This document shows, in pieces, positions 48,341-60,800 of a DNA stretch of 64,000 nt (within the stretch, counting starts at the first letter, position 1; each line of letters begins with the position of its first letter). Below the pieces are notes generated by a model. That model was not told the DNA's origin. It did no database searches and saw nothing but the letters and a program-made list of their open reading frames with translations. The stretch is from Carya illinoinensis (taxonomy: Eukaryota > Streptophyta > Magnoliopsida > Fagales > Juglandaceae), in the NCBI RefSeq assembly GCF_018687715.1, contig NC_056753.1, positions 11,025,001 to 11,089,000 on the forward strand, in the 5' to 3' direction. The translations under genes and the position numbers were made by a program.

Positions 48341-49057
48341 GAGACCGAAAAAAATTATGCATCCATTTCTTTCTTCTCGATTCAATTTTAGAAATTGAAA
48401 TGAAACGCGGGATGTGGTTCCATTTTCTAGTATATTGGGTGATAAAGGATCTGAGTCTTTCATTTTAGGATAACTTTTAGAGGATCCTTGGCGTAATTTA
48501 TTTATGATTATTTATTGTGAAAACAAGATTATTCTCTCTCAATATAAGAAATCAAGCATTTTCCAACTCTTGAAATCATCACAAAAAGCCATGAAAATTG
48601 TAGTATTTGACTATTTTGTGGCGATTTCAAATTTGCCACACGTTTAATGCAATTAACCTATCACATTTGATTAATTTCAGCGATAAACAAAAATCGTCGA
48701 TAAAAAATATATTTCTAGTAATTTCTTTTAAGTGCAAATGATAAACAAATTTTTGCAAATGTCGATCTATTTAGTAATAAATTGTCAAGAAAGGTCGATT
48801 GCAGCAATTTAAATTGTCGTAAAAGTTATATAAATTGCCGGAATAGAGTCTTACTTAGTTGTTATGATCATATCGATATGTAGAATTGAAAATTAAAAAA
48901 CAATATCCTCGAATTTGTATAAGGCATTGTGTTGCTAAGGAAATTGATAGCTTTGTTTCTTAAATGGAATAGGAACTGGGTACTGTAATCACATTTGTAA
49001 AATTAATATTTTAGACTTATCATCATTACAATATCTCATCTAGAAGAGGGAGGAAAA
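48341..49057 (+). repeat. Array unit 7 (internally deleted)
   Basis: A 717-bp unit. The first 90 bp match the start of the hAT middle segment. At about 48434 the sequence jumps from ttttctagtata to ttgggtgataaaggatc, which normally lies about 0.95 kb further on. The CACTA-like part follows in full. Confidence 0.75.
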
Positions 49058-52000
49058 GACCGAAAAAAATTATGCATTCATTTTTTTCTACTCGAATCAG
49101 TTTTAGAAATTGAAGTTGAAGTGTGGGATGTCGCTCCATTTTCTAGTATAATATTATCAAGTGATCGAGCGCAGTTACTTGAAGAGCAAGATGTAGTAAA
49201 ATATTTTAGTTTTGCAAAACTTCTTGAATACATTATTGACTGTAAAGAGTTTCGGAGTCAAGTGAAAGCATTTGCACAAATGGTGTTTTTACTACTGCAA
49301 ACTCAATGCCTAGTTAATCGCTAGGACTCAAGTATAGGATACTTTTATCAAATGATAGAAAGGATAAAAGATGGAATTGAAAAAATTTATTAATATGATC
49401 ACATCGTTTATAATTATATATGGAAAAGATTCAATGATAAGTAAGGGAAGATTATTCATTCAATGCATGCAGCTGCAACATTTTTTGATCTAGCTTTATA
49501 TTATTACTGACAATTTTGAGAAAAATATTCAAATGATGGATGGTATAAATTATATGTTCGAAAACATTGTTGACTCAGATGAAAATGAAGCATTCATGAA
49601 GGAACTACAATAGTACCGAATGAAAATGCTAAAGATATTCACCGATTGACAATAGCAATGCTTAAAATATGCCATCCTCGTGGGATAATAATATATGTTT
49701 TTCTTTTTCAAGATATGATATTTTCTATAAATACAGATGATATTTTGGTTTTTTTTTTTTTTCGATTGTGTAGGAATATGGTGGGAATTTAGTTGAAAGC
49801 ATACCATATCGGTATTAATGAAATATACACTTCAAATATTGAGTGAAGCTTATAGTAATTTATTTTGTAGGCATTATGAAGAACTGCCGCAACGTGACTG
49901 GAGAGAAGATTGGACAACAAAGGTAAATAAAATGATCATAAACAAAAAATTTTAATCACTAGAGTTAGAGCCAATAATTCTTGATAAAATTGGTAAAGAC
50001 CACGATGCATTTAAGGATTTGATGAAGCTACATGAAGAACGCTACATTCATAATTTTTTTTTTTACCACAATTGGTAGCGTCACTTTACTCGATTGGGTG
50101 ATAAAGGATCTGAGTCTTTCATTTTGGGATAACGTTTAGAGGATCATTGGTGTAATTTATTTATGATTATTTACTGCAAAAACGAGATTATTCTCGCTCA
50201 ATATAAGAAATCAGGCATTTTCCAACTCTCGAAATAGTTGCAAAAACCCCTGAACATCGCAGTATTTGACTATTTTTGGCGATTTCAAATTTGCTGCATG
50301 TCTGACCCAATTAACTCGTCACTATTGATTAATTTCAGTGATAAACAAAAATCGTCGATAAAAAATAGATTTCTAGTAATTTCTTTTCGGTTCAAATGAT
50401 AAACAAATCTTAGCTAATGACGATCCATTTAATAATAAATCATTAAGAAAGGTCAATTGCAGCAATTTACATCATCACAAAATTTGTATTGTGATGACCC
50501 GCTTTTACGTGTATTTTAACTGAATGGTTATTTTTAATTTAATTAATATATTGGTTTATTTACTTTAAATTAATGTATTTTAAATTGGTTTTAATTTATT
50601 TGATGTTGTGTTTAATTTTTTTTAGTCGTTTTACGATTTTTAATATCGTTTTCAGCGGATCGGTTTTTGGTTTCCGGAGTAAGGATTGGACCTTATTTCT
50701 TTTCTTTTCTCTTTTTCTTTTTCCCTTTTTTCTTTTCTTTTTCTTCTCTTCTTTCTTTCTTTCTTTTTCTTCTTCTTTTTCTTCCCATTTTCTCTCTCCC
50801 TGCACAGCTCTTCTTCCTTTTCTCCTTATCGTCGCCGCCCCTTTGACCGCCCGGTGCGCCGCCGTCCGACAGCCATGTAGTGCACCACCCCTGCCATTCT
50901 CTTCCCCTCTCACCAGAGATCATCTCCACCAATTTTTAGAACCATCGGACCAGCCGTTAGCCACCACGAGCTCCTAGAAGTCACGACACCTACTCTATTT
51001 TTTTCCCTGTCGCCGGTTGCTTTTGCAGCCCAGAACCGCCGCTCGCCGGCGGCGTGGCCTACACCACCCACCCAGTTTTCTTCCCCTCTCACCGCTGAAC
51101 ATTCCCACCAAGTTTTACCTCCATCCGAGCCACCGTTAGCCACCACGAGCTCCTCCAAGCCACACAGTTTTTCACCGATTTTGGCGCCGTCGCACCACCT
51201 CCGGCCACTATCTCTTCACAGCTTCTTCCCTACCTCTTGCCAACCTAAACCACCCATTTTCGATCTCGATCCATTGCCGGAGCAGCTCCCACGAGCTCAA
51301 CTCCGATTTGAGTTTTTTCCGCTTCCTCCGCCATTTCCACCGTCACCCACGGCCAAAACTCATTTCCTTTAACTTCATAAACACCTCTAAGCCATTCCCT
51401 ATCAATCCCAAGCCTTGGTTTTTCCCCGTTCAAAAATGGGTAATTTATTTATTTATTTTTGATAGGTCAAAAATGGGTAATTTATTACTCATGGCCACAG
51501 TGTAAATTACACTATTACGTTGCTTTTCTTCCGCCGTTTGCAACGCCGCAAGCTTTCAAAAAATACCATATATTGCTGTAAGTATTTTTCAAACCCTACG
51601 TTTAGATTTAAATATATTTTACTCCTACAATAATTATTTGACTGCTGGTTGGTTATTCCGAACTGAGTCCGAGGAGTTCGGGGGTTGGATGGATTGAGGA
51701 CGGAGTGCTTAGTTTTGGTTGTTTGCGATTGGTTGGTTATTTGTGCCATGAGGCATGCTTTACATATTGCATTCATGTGCATTTTGTTTTAATTGAGAAA
51801 ATTGTGATTTGTTGGCGTAAATGGATTTCGAGTGCGTGTGTCTCACGAGCCCAAACCGGGATGGGTTATTATCTCGGTGGAGCTCCTCTGGTCACTCGAG
51901 AGTGGATAATACTAAGTGACATCCCCTGGGTGGTCGCAGGGCGACGACCGGATCGCATGATAGGGTAACGCTGTCGTGTCGACTCCGTGGTCCCTAGAGT

Positions 52001-52846
52001 GGCGGGGACTAGAGGATGGCCTGGCCAGGGACGCGCTGGGCGCAAGTCTGGGCATCGCTCGTTTAGGTGTCACACGCGTAGTCGTTACCTGCGGTGTGGC
52101 ACAGAGCCAGGGTGTGCGGATGATCCCTAGGGGAGATCATGGTGCATGCATAATTGGATTGGTTTTATGGTTTTTGGATACGAGCCATTTTCTGAAAAAA
52201 ATGGCGAGGATGTGTTGAGGCTTTGTGATCCATTTTTTGGGAAAATGGTGGTATGTTGATTTGGGATAATGGCGATGAATGTTTTTAATGGTAACGTTTT
52301 TTGGGCCAAATGGGGTTTTGGCATGCGTGGAAAAAATGTAATTTTATGGGATGTGAGCATTTGCATTCTTTCATGTATATTGTGGAGTTTATTATGTTTT
52401 TATCTGGTGGCGTTTGGATTTTACTTACCTGCGGCACCATTTTTGGTACCGTAGATATTAGTGCAGGGATCAAAGAGGAGGTGGAGGCTGAGCCCGAGGA
52501 TGCGGCTCCGCCGGAGGTCTGAGTTGAAGTTAATATCTTGTTGTTGCTTTGAATAATATTTGTATCTTGAAATATTTTAATATATAAGTTTGAAACAACT
52601 TTGTATTAAACAATGAAAATTCTGATACTTAGTTTATGACTTTGCTATCCGCTGCGTGTTTCTTCGTGCACATTTGTTGCTTATACACACACTTGGCACA
52701 CGTCGTTAGGTTGGCGACCCGTGATGTCATCATCCGGACGTCTCGATTTCCCCGTGTCCGTGCGTGGGGATTTGGGGGCGTCACATGTATAAATTATTTT
52801 AGACTTATCATCATTGCAATGTTTATCTAAAAGAGGGAGGAAAAGA
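49058..52846 (+). repeat. Array unit 8, interrupted by solo LTR 2
   Basis: A unit of 1488 bp after removing the LTR (50490-52785) and its duplication. It starts with gaagttgaag (in place of gaagatgaag) and an ataggaactggg variant, shared with unit 10. To the right of the LTR, tgtataaa passes directly into ttattttagacttatc, so about 0.2 kb of the normal unit is missing next to the insertion. Confidence 0.75.
50490..52785 (+). mobile_element. Solo LTR 2 (2296 bp), same family as solo LTR 1
   Basis: It begins tgtgatgacccgctttta and ends gggggcgtcaca. The 5-bp tgtat lies immediately before (50485-50489) and after (52786-52790). The sequence aligns along its length with solo LTR 1 and differs by scattered substitutions. 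One extra stretch of about 80 bp near 51455-51530 is built around a repeat of caaaaatgggtaatttatt. The family is the same, but the insertion is independent, because the target duplication and the position in the unit differ. Confidence 0.85.
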
Positions 52847-54313
52847 CCAAAAAAAAAAAGAATTATGCATCCATTTTTTTTCTACTCGATTCAGTTTTAG
52901 AAATTGAAATGAAGCGTAGGATGTCGTTCCATTTTCTAGTATAATATTATCGAGTGATCGACCGCAGTTGCTTGATAAGTAAGAGGCAGTAAAACATTTT
53001 AGATGTGCAAAACTACTTTATTATATTATTGGCCGTAAAGAGTTTCAGAGTCGAGTGAAAGCATTTGCACAAATGTGATTTTTACTATTACAAACTCAAT
53101 GCCTAGTTAATCGCAAGGACTCAAGTATATGATACTTATATCAGATGATAGAAAGGGTAAAAAATGGAATTGAAAAAAGTAATTAATATGATCACATTAT
53201 TTATAATTGTACATGAAAAAGATTCAATAATAAGCGAGGGAAGATTATTCATCCAATACATGCAGCTGCAACCTTTTTTGATCCAGGTTATATGTATAAT
53301 GACAATTTTGAGGGAAATGTTGACATGATGGATGGTATAGACTATATGTTCGAAAATATGGTTGATTCAGATGAAAATGAAGCTTTTACGAAGGAACTAC
53401 AATAATACCGCATGACAATACCAAAGATATTCACCGCTTCGACTATTGTAATACTAAAAACATGCCATCCTCATAGGTGAATAATATATGTTTTTCTGTT
53501 TTAAGATATGATATTTTCTATAAATATTTATGATATTTTGGTTTTTTTTTTTTTGATCATGTAGGAATATGTTGGGACTTTTGTAGAAAGCATACCGTAC
53601 CGGAATTAATGAAATATGCACTTCGAATATTGAGTCAACCTTGTAGAACTTTATTTTGTAGGCGTTATAAAGAACTGCCACGACTTGATTTGAGAGAAGA
53701 TTGGACAACAAGGGTGAATACAATGATCATAAATGGAAATTCTAAATCACTACAGTTAGAGCCAATCATTCTTGATAAACTTGGTGAAGACCACGATATT
53801 TTTAAGAATTAGACGGAGCTACATGAAGAACACTACATTCCTAATTTTTTTTTTATCACAACTGACTAGCAATACTTTAGTCGATTGGGTGATAAAGGAT
53901 CTGAGCTTTTTTTTTTTTTTTTTTTTTGGGATAACTTTTAGAGAATCATTGGTGTAATTTATTTATGGTTATTTACTGCAAAAACGAGATTATTCTCTCA
54001 CAATATAAGAGATCAAGCATTTTCCATCCCTCAAAATTGTCGTAAAAATCCCTAAAAATGGTAATATTTAACTATTTTCGACGATTCCAAATTTACTGCA
54101 CGTTCGACGCAATTAATCCGCCACTTTTCATTAATTTCAATGATTAACAAAAATCGTGGATAAAAAATATATTTCTAGTAATTTCTTTTAGGTGCAAATG
54201 ATAAACAAATTTTTACAAATGTCGATCCATTTAGTTATAAATCGTCAAAAAAGGTCGATTGCAGCAATTTAAATTATTGTAAAAGTTGAATAAATCGCCG
54301 GAATAGAGTCTTA

Positions 54314-57300
54314 GAGCATTGGCAATGGCTAGCCATTGCCAAGTCTAAAATTTAGCTAGAATATTGTGTTTTGGCTATAATATAGACTTCTAGCTAAATT
54401 AGTCCACATTGGACTAGCTATCTTCAACTCTAAAAAATAATATTATATTATTTATTTTAATAATATTTGATAATTTTTATTCTTTTAATATTTTACAAAG
54501 ACACTACATATAGGAAGTTGGTATTCATTTGAAACTTCATTTGAGCTCTTTGGAGGGTCAATTTACTAGCATACAAGCTATAGGAAATTCACGGAACCTC
54601 ACCCTCTAGCTTGGTATTGATACAACAAAAAATTGAATTCCACTAAATTGAACCCAAAGCAGCTATATAGCATGGAAAATTATCCAGAACTAAACAAACA
54701 AAATACATTGAATTTTATATATTCCATTGTTCACTTTGGTGTAGAATTGAGAAAATATACTAGTTAATGCTGGTTACAGCTTCCAATTTAGACAATCACC
54801 ATGTATAAAAAAGCAATAAGCTCGAGTCATTGTGTATTTGGAATCGGCAAAGACAGACCTATCACTCTTGAATCAGTCAATTTTCTTGATTCTTGTTTCT
54901 CCAACTCCTGCACTTTATTTTTATTTTTTAAAAGAAGGTTAGCTATTAAATACCAACATTCCTAGGCAAGACCAACATTTCTAGATTGCATAATTTTTTA
55001 TTCTCAATAAAGTACTTAATAACTCGGAGGATTTGAGCAATCGCCACAATCACATCTATTGCAGATGCAGATGTAGGTGCAAATTGCAGATGCAATTTAC
55101 AGGTGCAGATTGCAGGTGCAATGTAGATACAGATTGCAGATGCAGGTGCAGATTGTAGGTGCAGATTGCAAATGCAGGTGCAGATTGTAGATGCAGGTGC
55201 AGATTGCAGATTGTCTATTCTAGGTGCAGGTGCAGATTGCCTATTGTAGATGCAAATACTATGCAAGGAAGAATATGTATATAATGAGCAGCCCAATATG
55301 CAAAACCATTCATAACAGACCATAATAGTTCATAACAATCTTGAGCAAATGAGAAAATAGTCATTAACATCTATATTAAATTTTCAGAATAATTGGAGAA
55401 AAAAAAAAACAATGTCACTAAATCAAAGTATAAGTCTGTTGATATGTTCTACCCAACAATATTGCTCAGAAGTATGGTACAGAACTCATTTTTTATTCTG
55501 GGACAGGCAATAAATAGCATCAAAGCCACTGCAGCTGGACTAATTGAGTATATGTGTTGCATCAAAGCCAGTGCAGTTGAAACATAAATTGTTGATACAA
55601 CTGCATTTTTTCACTAATGTGTTGCATACTTGTTTTTAATTGAGTATATGCTTTGGTTGTAAAATAATTAAAAGAATCTATGTGTCTTTATGTGTGTGTG
55701 AAATTCAACTCCAATTTGGTGTTGACTCTTACTACACCTTATCTAAAAAAAATTATTGCTCACCAAATTTCTATGGGAAATGGAGGAATTGGCATGGAAG
55801 GCTTATCGGAAGCAACTAGGTGTGGTTAATGAGGTGATCTCTTTTCAATACACCATATTCATTCCATCAAGAATATGGAATGAATATAGCAGACCACTAT
55901 AGACTCAACTTCACAAACTAGGAGCACAAACCAGATTCAACACATGTACCGAGCCATCATTCAAGAACACAAGAGGAATAAAAACATTATTTGGGAGTTT
56001 CACCTATATAAGAGTTCGTTCATACCCCCAAAGTACTCTAGGCCTCAAAATGTGAAAATGGAAACCCAAGTCTGACTTTTAGGCATATTGAAACAGAGTA
56101 ATGAATTGAGAATTCTTCCTATTATGCTCATCATAGACATTACAACTTCCACAGAAAAAATGAGAATATTGCAGGAAAAATGAAAAAAAAAAAAAACTAT
56201 GTGGGGACTTGATCTACAAGTTTAGAACTGTATTTTTTAGAAATGTTTTACAACTTCCTTATACCCAAGTTACAGTTTCTGGGGCTACCGAATATTGCAG
56301 GAAAGATGAAAAAAAAAAAAAAAAACTAGTTTACAACACCCTCGTACCCAAGTTTAGAACCATTTTCTTGTTATTCCTAATAATTATTTTCCTTGTATTT
56401 CTTAAACCAGAAATTTAACGCCCTACCAACCAGAAAAAAACTAGCATTCAAAGTTCAATTTGAAAAAACCTAACCAATGAAATTTTATCTTCCTCACAAA
56501 GCTTCACGCCGCCCCCTCCCCCTCCCCAACATCTGGATAGCATTCAACACAAAAATGCATTCAACACATCTGGATAGCATTCAACACAAAAACAATGAAA
56601 AAATAAACCTTCAGATGAGTCCAACCACAATCCTACCAATTTATAAATTACAAATACCAAATCATTTACCCGAATCGGAGCTTTATTATGGAAAATTTGT
56701 GGACGAAATGGCACAACCTTCTAGACGATGATTCACTGGCAAGGAAAGGGGTTCAACACATCAATGGTCCTTGCAAAGAAAAATACACGGAGATTCAATC
56801 ACTTGATGAAGAGAAAATATGAGAAAATAGAAAGAGAAGAGGGAGAGGAAAGCGTTCTGGAGAACACACAGAGAATAGAGATTACCATTTGGGATGGAAG
56901 ACGACGGCAATGTGGACGATCGACGGAGAAAAGGGGCCTTGAAGGTTGAAGAAGAGATTCATGCGATGGAAAGAACTGGGGTTCGCCTGGGTTGAAGAAG
57001 TAGAGAGTTTTGGGAGAAGAAAGAATAAAAAAAAGGAAATGGGGAGGTTTCGTCCAGAAGAAAGAAAAAAATTGACGGAGAGAAGCGGATTGCCTGGTCG
57101 AACAAGAGAAAATGGTTTCTGGAGAAAGAAAGAAGAGAAAGAGGAAATGGGGAGGGAAGGGCTCGGGACGAAGAAAGAGAATAAACGAGAGAACAAGTTA
57201 ACTGAAAAAAATAATAATAAAATATGCGTTGGCCCCAGAACAGTACCTCGCCAAGTCTGGTGAGGAGTTAACAAATACTGTACATAAATCTCAAACTTGA

Positions 57301-57392
57301 AACATATAGCCAAGCCAATGCAGCTGCATTTTCTCATATTTACTTTTAATTTAGACTTGCATTGGCAAATGGCTAGGCCATTGCCAATGCTC
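54314..57392. mobile_element. PIF/Harbinger-like DNA transposon, 3079 bp
   Basis: Both ends begin gagcattggcaatggc when each is read inward, and the terminal inverted repeats extend with small gaps for about 40 bp (left 54314-54349, right about 57350-57392). The 3-bp tta is duplicated at 54311-54313 and 57393-57395, as in PIF/Harbinger elements (TWA target). The interior shows no transposase or Myb-like frame that I can recognise, so it is probably non-autonomous. It contains a minisatellite (about 55050-55250), a tandem copy of a 34-bp segment around 56529-56595 and A-runs at 56182 and 56308. A pyrimidine-rich minus-strand frame at 57409-56882 is low complexity. Confidence 0.75.
55050..55250. 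repeat. Minisatellite of GCAGATTGCAGGTGCA type
   Basis: Imperfect tandem copies built from cagatgcaggtgcagattg and shorter steps, inside the Harbinger-like element. On the minus strand it encodes repeated NLHLQSAPASAI-like residues (54946-55323), which are a by-product of the repeat and not a gene. Confidence 0.75.
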
Positions 57393-57596
57393 TTAGTTGT
57401 TATGATCATATCGATATGTAGAATTGAAGATTAGAAAACAATATCCTTAGATTTGTATAAGGCATTGTGCTACTAAGAAAATTGATAGCTTCGTTTCTTA
57501 AATGGAATAGGAACTGGGTATTGTAATCATACTTGTAAAATTAATATTTTAGACTTATCATCGTTACAATGTCTCATCTAGAAGAGGGAGGAAAAG

Positions 57597-57858
57597 ACCG
57601 AAAAAAAATTATGTATCAATTTTTTTCTGCTTGAATCAGTTTTAGAAATTGAAGTTGAAGCGCAGGATGTCACTCTATTTTCTAGTAGAATATTGTCAAG
57701 TGATCGAGCGCAGTTACTTGATGAGCAAGATGCAGTAAAACATTTTAGATGTGCAAAACTTCTTGATTACATTATTGGTCATAAAGAGTTTTAGAGTTGT
57801 GTGAAAGCATTTGTACAAATGTGGTTTTTATTACTACAAACTTAATGCCTAATTAGGA
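57597..57858 (+). repeat. Array unit 10 (partial)
   Basis: The last unit, with only the first 0.26 kb of the hAT middle segment. It carries gaagttgaag, as unit 8 does. Similarity to the array stops abruptly after aacttaatgcctaatta, where unrelated sequence begins. Confidence 0.7.
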
Positions 57859-60800
57859 CTCGAAATGAACTTGAAATTTTTTAGCATAATGGCTCAATAG
57901 TATCCGAGCATTCTTGCTCGGCATAATGGCTGGCTTACGAAGAATGGTTGAGCATACTTGCTTAGTCTGCTAGGCAAACTTGCTTGAATGATGCCAAACA
58001 TGGAAGGACTGAGCATTCTAGCATAGGAGAGTATTCCACCATGCCCTAGGGGGTCAGAGTAGACACTAGGGTAACACAGAGTAGACACGGGGTAACATGG
58101 GTTAACTTAATAGACTTTCAATTTTACTGCAGCTGAAGGATCCAAGCACTATAAATAAGAGGACCAATAGTCAGTTACAGTGAAAAGAGAGAAAGTACAA
58201 AGTGAAGAAGTGAAAGGCGAGGTGATAGTATCATAGAGGAAAGAAAGAGAATGAGGGTAAGAGTTAAAAGAAGGAATGTGCGAGCCAAAAGTGAAGAGTG
58301 AGAGTGGTAGGCAGGGAAAGAAACTAGAGCATCTATAAGAGTGGGCGAGGTGGGTGAATCGGGTACTAGGGAGTGAGGAAGAAAGAAAAAAAGAGAGAAA
58401 CGTACTCAAACAACTATTAAAAACTTACTACATGAAGTAAGTGGGAACTGTGCCAGTTCTATGAACAAGCTTTTGGATTATTTATTCATATTTATTAGCT
58501 ATTAAGATACTATGAATATGACTAGCCATTTATTGTTGATTTTATTTTGGATTTAGGACCGATTGTTGAAATATTAATTATTTTGTGATATTAATGCATG
58601 TCTCTATAACAAGCTATATGCTCGTGCAAAAGACATTGCTCTACACATATCCCCATAACAATCTTAATTATGGAAATGAGGTTGACCAATTTGTTATAAT
58701 TAAAAGATTCAATCAGAAATGTTCCAATTTTGAAATTAGTATTAGATCTGATTATGGATCTAGTCACTGGACCATGGCATGTGGCCACGAGTGCTATGAG
58801 AGGACAACTCTATGTGATGAAGGGGAGTAAAGATTGCACAATCCACTTGGAGAATAAAACCAAGTCCACATGTCACAGGATACCTTGAATAGTGGATAGT
58901 GAACAATGATAAATATGTGAATTTGGGATAAAATTAACTAAAAGATAAAAGAATGAGCCTTTTGATAAATACTGGATTAATTGATGTCTTATTCATATAC
59001 TATGGCTCAGTTATTTTCAATCTTGGGTTAATAATTGTTACAAATATTGGTTACACTTCATTGAATTTAAAGCTCGTTTCTACATGTTAATTGTCTAATT
59101 GTCCATTGTTGCATCATTATATTTTACACTTTCTCATTATAATTTACTCATTTGTTCCCACTACTGGCACTAACTTTCATATATTGAATTGTTGAACTCA
59201 CTCAGTCCCTTCATTCTGTTTTAGATGGAAATATACAATAAGATGACCACTAAGACCTTTACAATCACAATAGCTACCATCATAGTAGATAACCCATTTC
59301 CAATTACCGGATGTAGGATGGAGGACGGAGGAACGCAAATTTACTCCTGATCACATACCTATCCCAGGATAATAAATGGCCAATGAGAAAACTTATGGGA
59401 AAACTCTTGGTTCCCCTCTACTCTCCCAATATTGGAGTTATACAAGCCACCCTGTCATACTAATCTCTGCCCCTCCATCCAAAAATGAGTACCTACATTT
59501 TTTCATAGCCGACTTGTCCCTTGAGATGGGGGTATCTGAGTGGGACTTATCCCTATCAAGGGTAGAAGTATTTTCATGTCTATTTGGGACATAAAATATT
59601 GTTTATGTATAAGAAAGTTTTGGATGTTTTTCAAAGATGGTGTTGGAAGGCTTAAAAGGCCACCATGGTCTGATGAATCTAGGAACCTTCAGTAAGTGGA
59701 TTCTAAGTTCCACCAAGTACACAAATTGGTCTTATGAGTTTGAGAATTTTATGGAGTAAGTGTTAATGCCTAGAAATGTTTTTTTTAGCTTATTTGCCTG
59801 ACATTTCCATCCATAAATCGAAATTTTATAAGTTAGCATCTAAATTACTCTATAATGTGCTCATGTTTTTGTGTAAACATTGTGTATGTTCTATTTGTCT
59901 ATATGTATAAATTTGGATTTTTGCTATGCTAAATCATGTGTGTGCTTGAGTTTTTTCATGATATGTCCAAATCATGTGTATATTTTGACTCATGCCTATG
60001 TGACATATTTGATTGTTGCAAATCACACTTATGTAATATGTTGGATCATCAGGAGTTGTGCCTATATTGTATGTCCGAATGTTAAAGCTATGCTTGCATG
60101 ATATGTTCTCAATGCTATATTTCCATGTACCATGTTTCATATCATTTACATGTCCTGCTATTTTCACATGCTATTATCTCATGTTCATGCAAAGTTTATA
60201 GGTTGTGCATTAAAGTAAGTTTTCACATGCTAGTAATGGAATGAGTTGGGCCTTAATAAATGAATTTCAACTCAATTAATAACAGCCTAATTTATTATAT
60301 GAAGTTGAGGAAGTTTAATTATTGTGCATATATGTAGGTGGGCCATGTGAGCCATTGCACCAAGCAAAAAAAGAATGTCTAGACTTCACCATTTTCAAGT
60401 TTACAGAAAGCAACTCTCACACCCAAACCATTCACATAATGGAAGTCACCCACGCTCCTAGAATCAAACGTCAAGATGCATCACATGCCTTGCCCTGCAT
60501 TTTCAATTTCACCTAATGAAAGCTTCAAATTCACTCATGCCCCTGCACAAGCACATTTCACGGAAAACGATCTTGCACCTTATGGCCCTTGAAATTGCAC
60601 GTCACAAAAAGCCATCTCACACCTTACGACCCTTCATTTTCACTTTGCACCAAACGCACCAGCCATTTTATGCAAGCTTCATTCCAAGCTAAATGTTGCT
60701 GCAGCAGATCATGTCCCTTCTTTTCTTTCCTTTCTTGGACACACAACTGTTGCTAGTAGAAAAAATGAGGCTAGGTTACACAGAGGAAAGTCACGCCTAC

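Larger units (their letters stand above)
52847..57596 (+). repeat. Array unit 9, interrupted by a Harbinger-like element
   Basis: A unit of 1668 bp after removing the element (54314-57392) and its 3-bp duplication. The hAT middle segment shares unit 6 variants (aattaatatgatcacat, tttgatccagg-tat, tataatgacaattttgag). The C-terminal segment is open at 53609-53812 (KYALRILSQPCRTLFCRRYK). The insertion lies in the CACTA-like part. Confidence 0.75.
35715..57858 (+). repeat. Tandem array of ~1.66-kb hAT/CACTA-like composite units
   Basis: About eleven head-to-tail units in one orientation. The landmark gaccgaaaaaaattatgc (with variants) occurs near 36492, 38148, 39811, 41438, 45320, 46919, 48341, 49058, 52847 and 57597. 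Spacings are 1656, 1663, 1627, 1662 (after removing a 2215-bp LTR and its 5-bp repeat), 1599, 1422, 717, 1488 (after removing a 2296-bp LTR) and 1668 (after removing a 3079-bp element). Each full unit has a hAT transposase middle segment (about 0.6 kb), a T-rich intron-like spacer, a hAT C-terminal segment (about 0.35 kb) and a 0.6-0.7-kb part starting like a CACTA end. No unit is fully open. The array starts abruptly inside a hAT C-terminal segment and ends abruptly inside a hAT middle segment. Confidence 0.85.

Noticed and set aside
55035..55323. A minus-strand cysteine- and serine-rich protein
   Set aside because: It is a translation of the minisatellite in the Harbinger-like element.
35715..57858. 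CRISPR-like or bacterial repeat array
   Set aside because: The unit is 1.66 kb, includes transposase sequence and lies in a plant genome.
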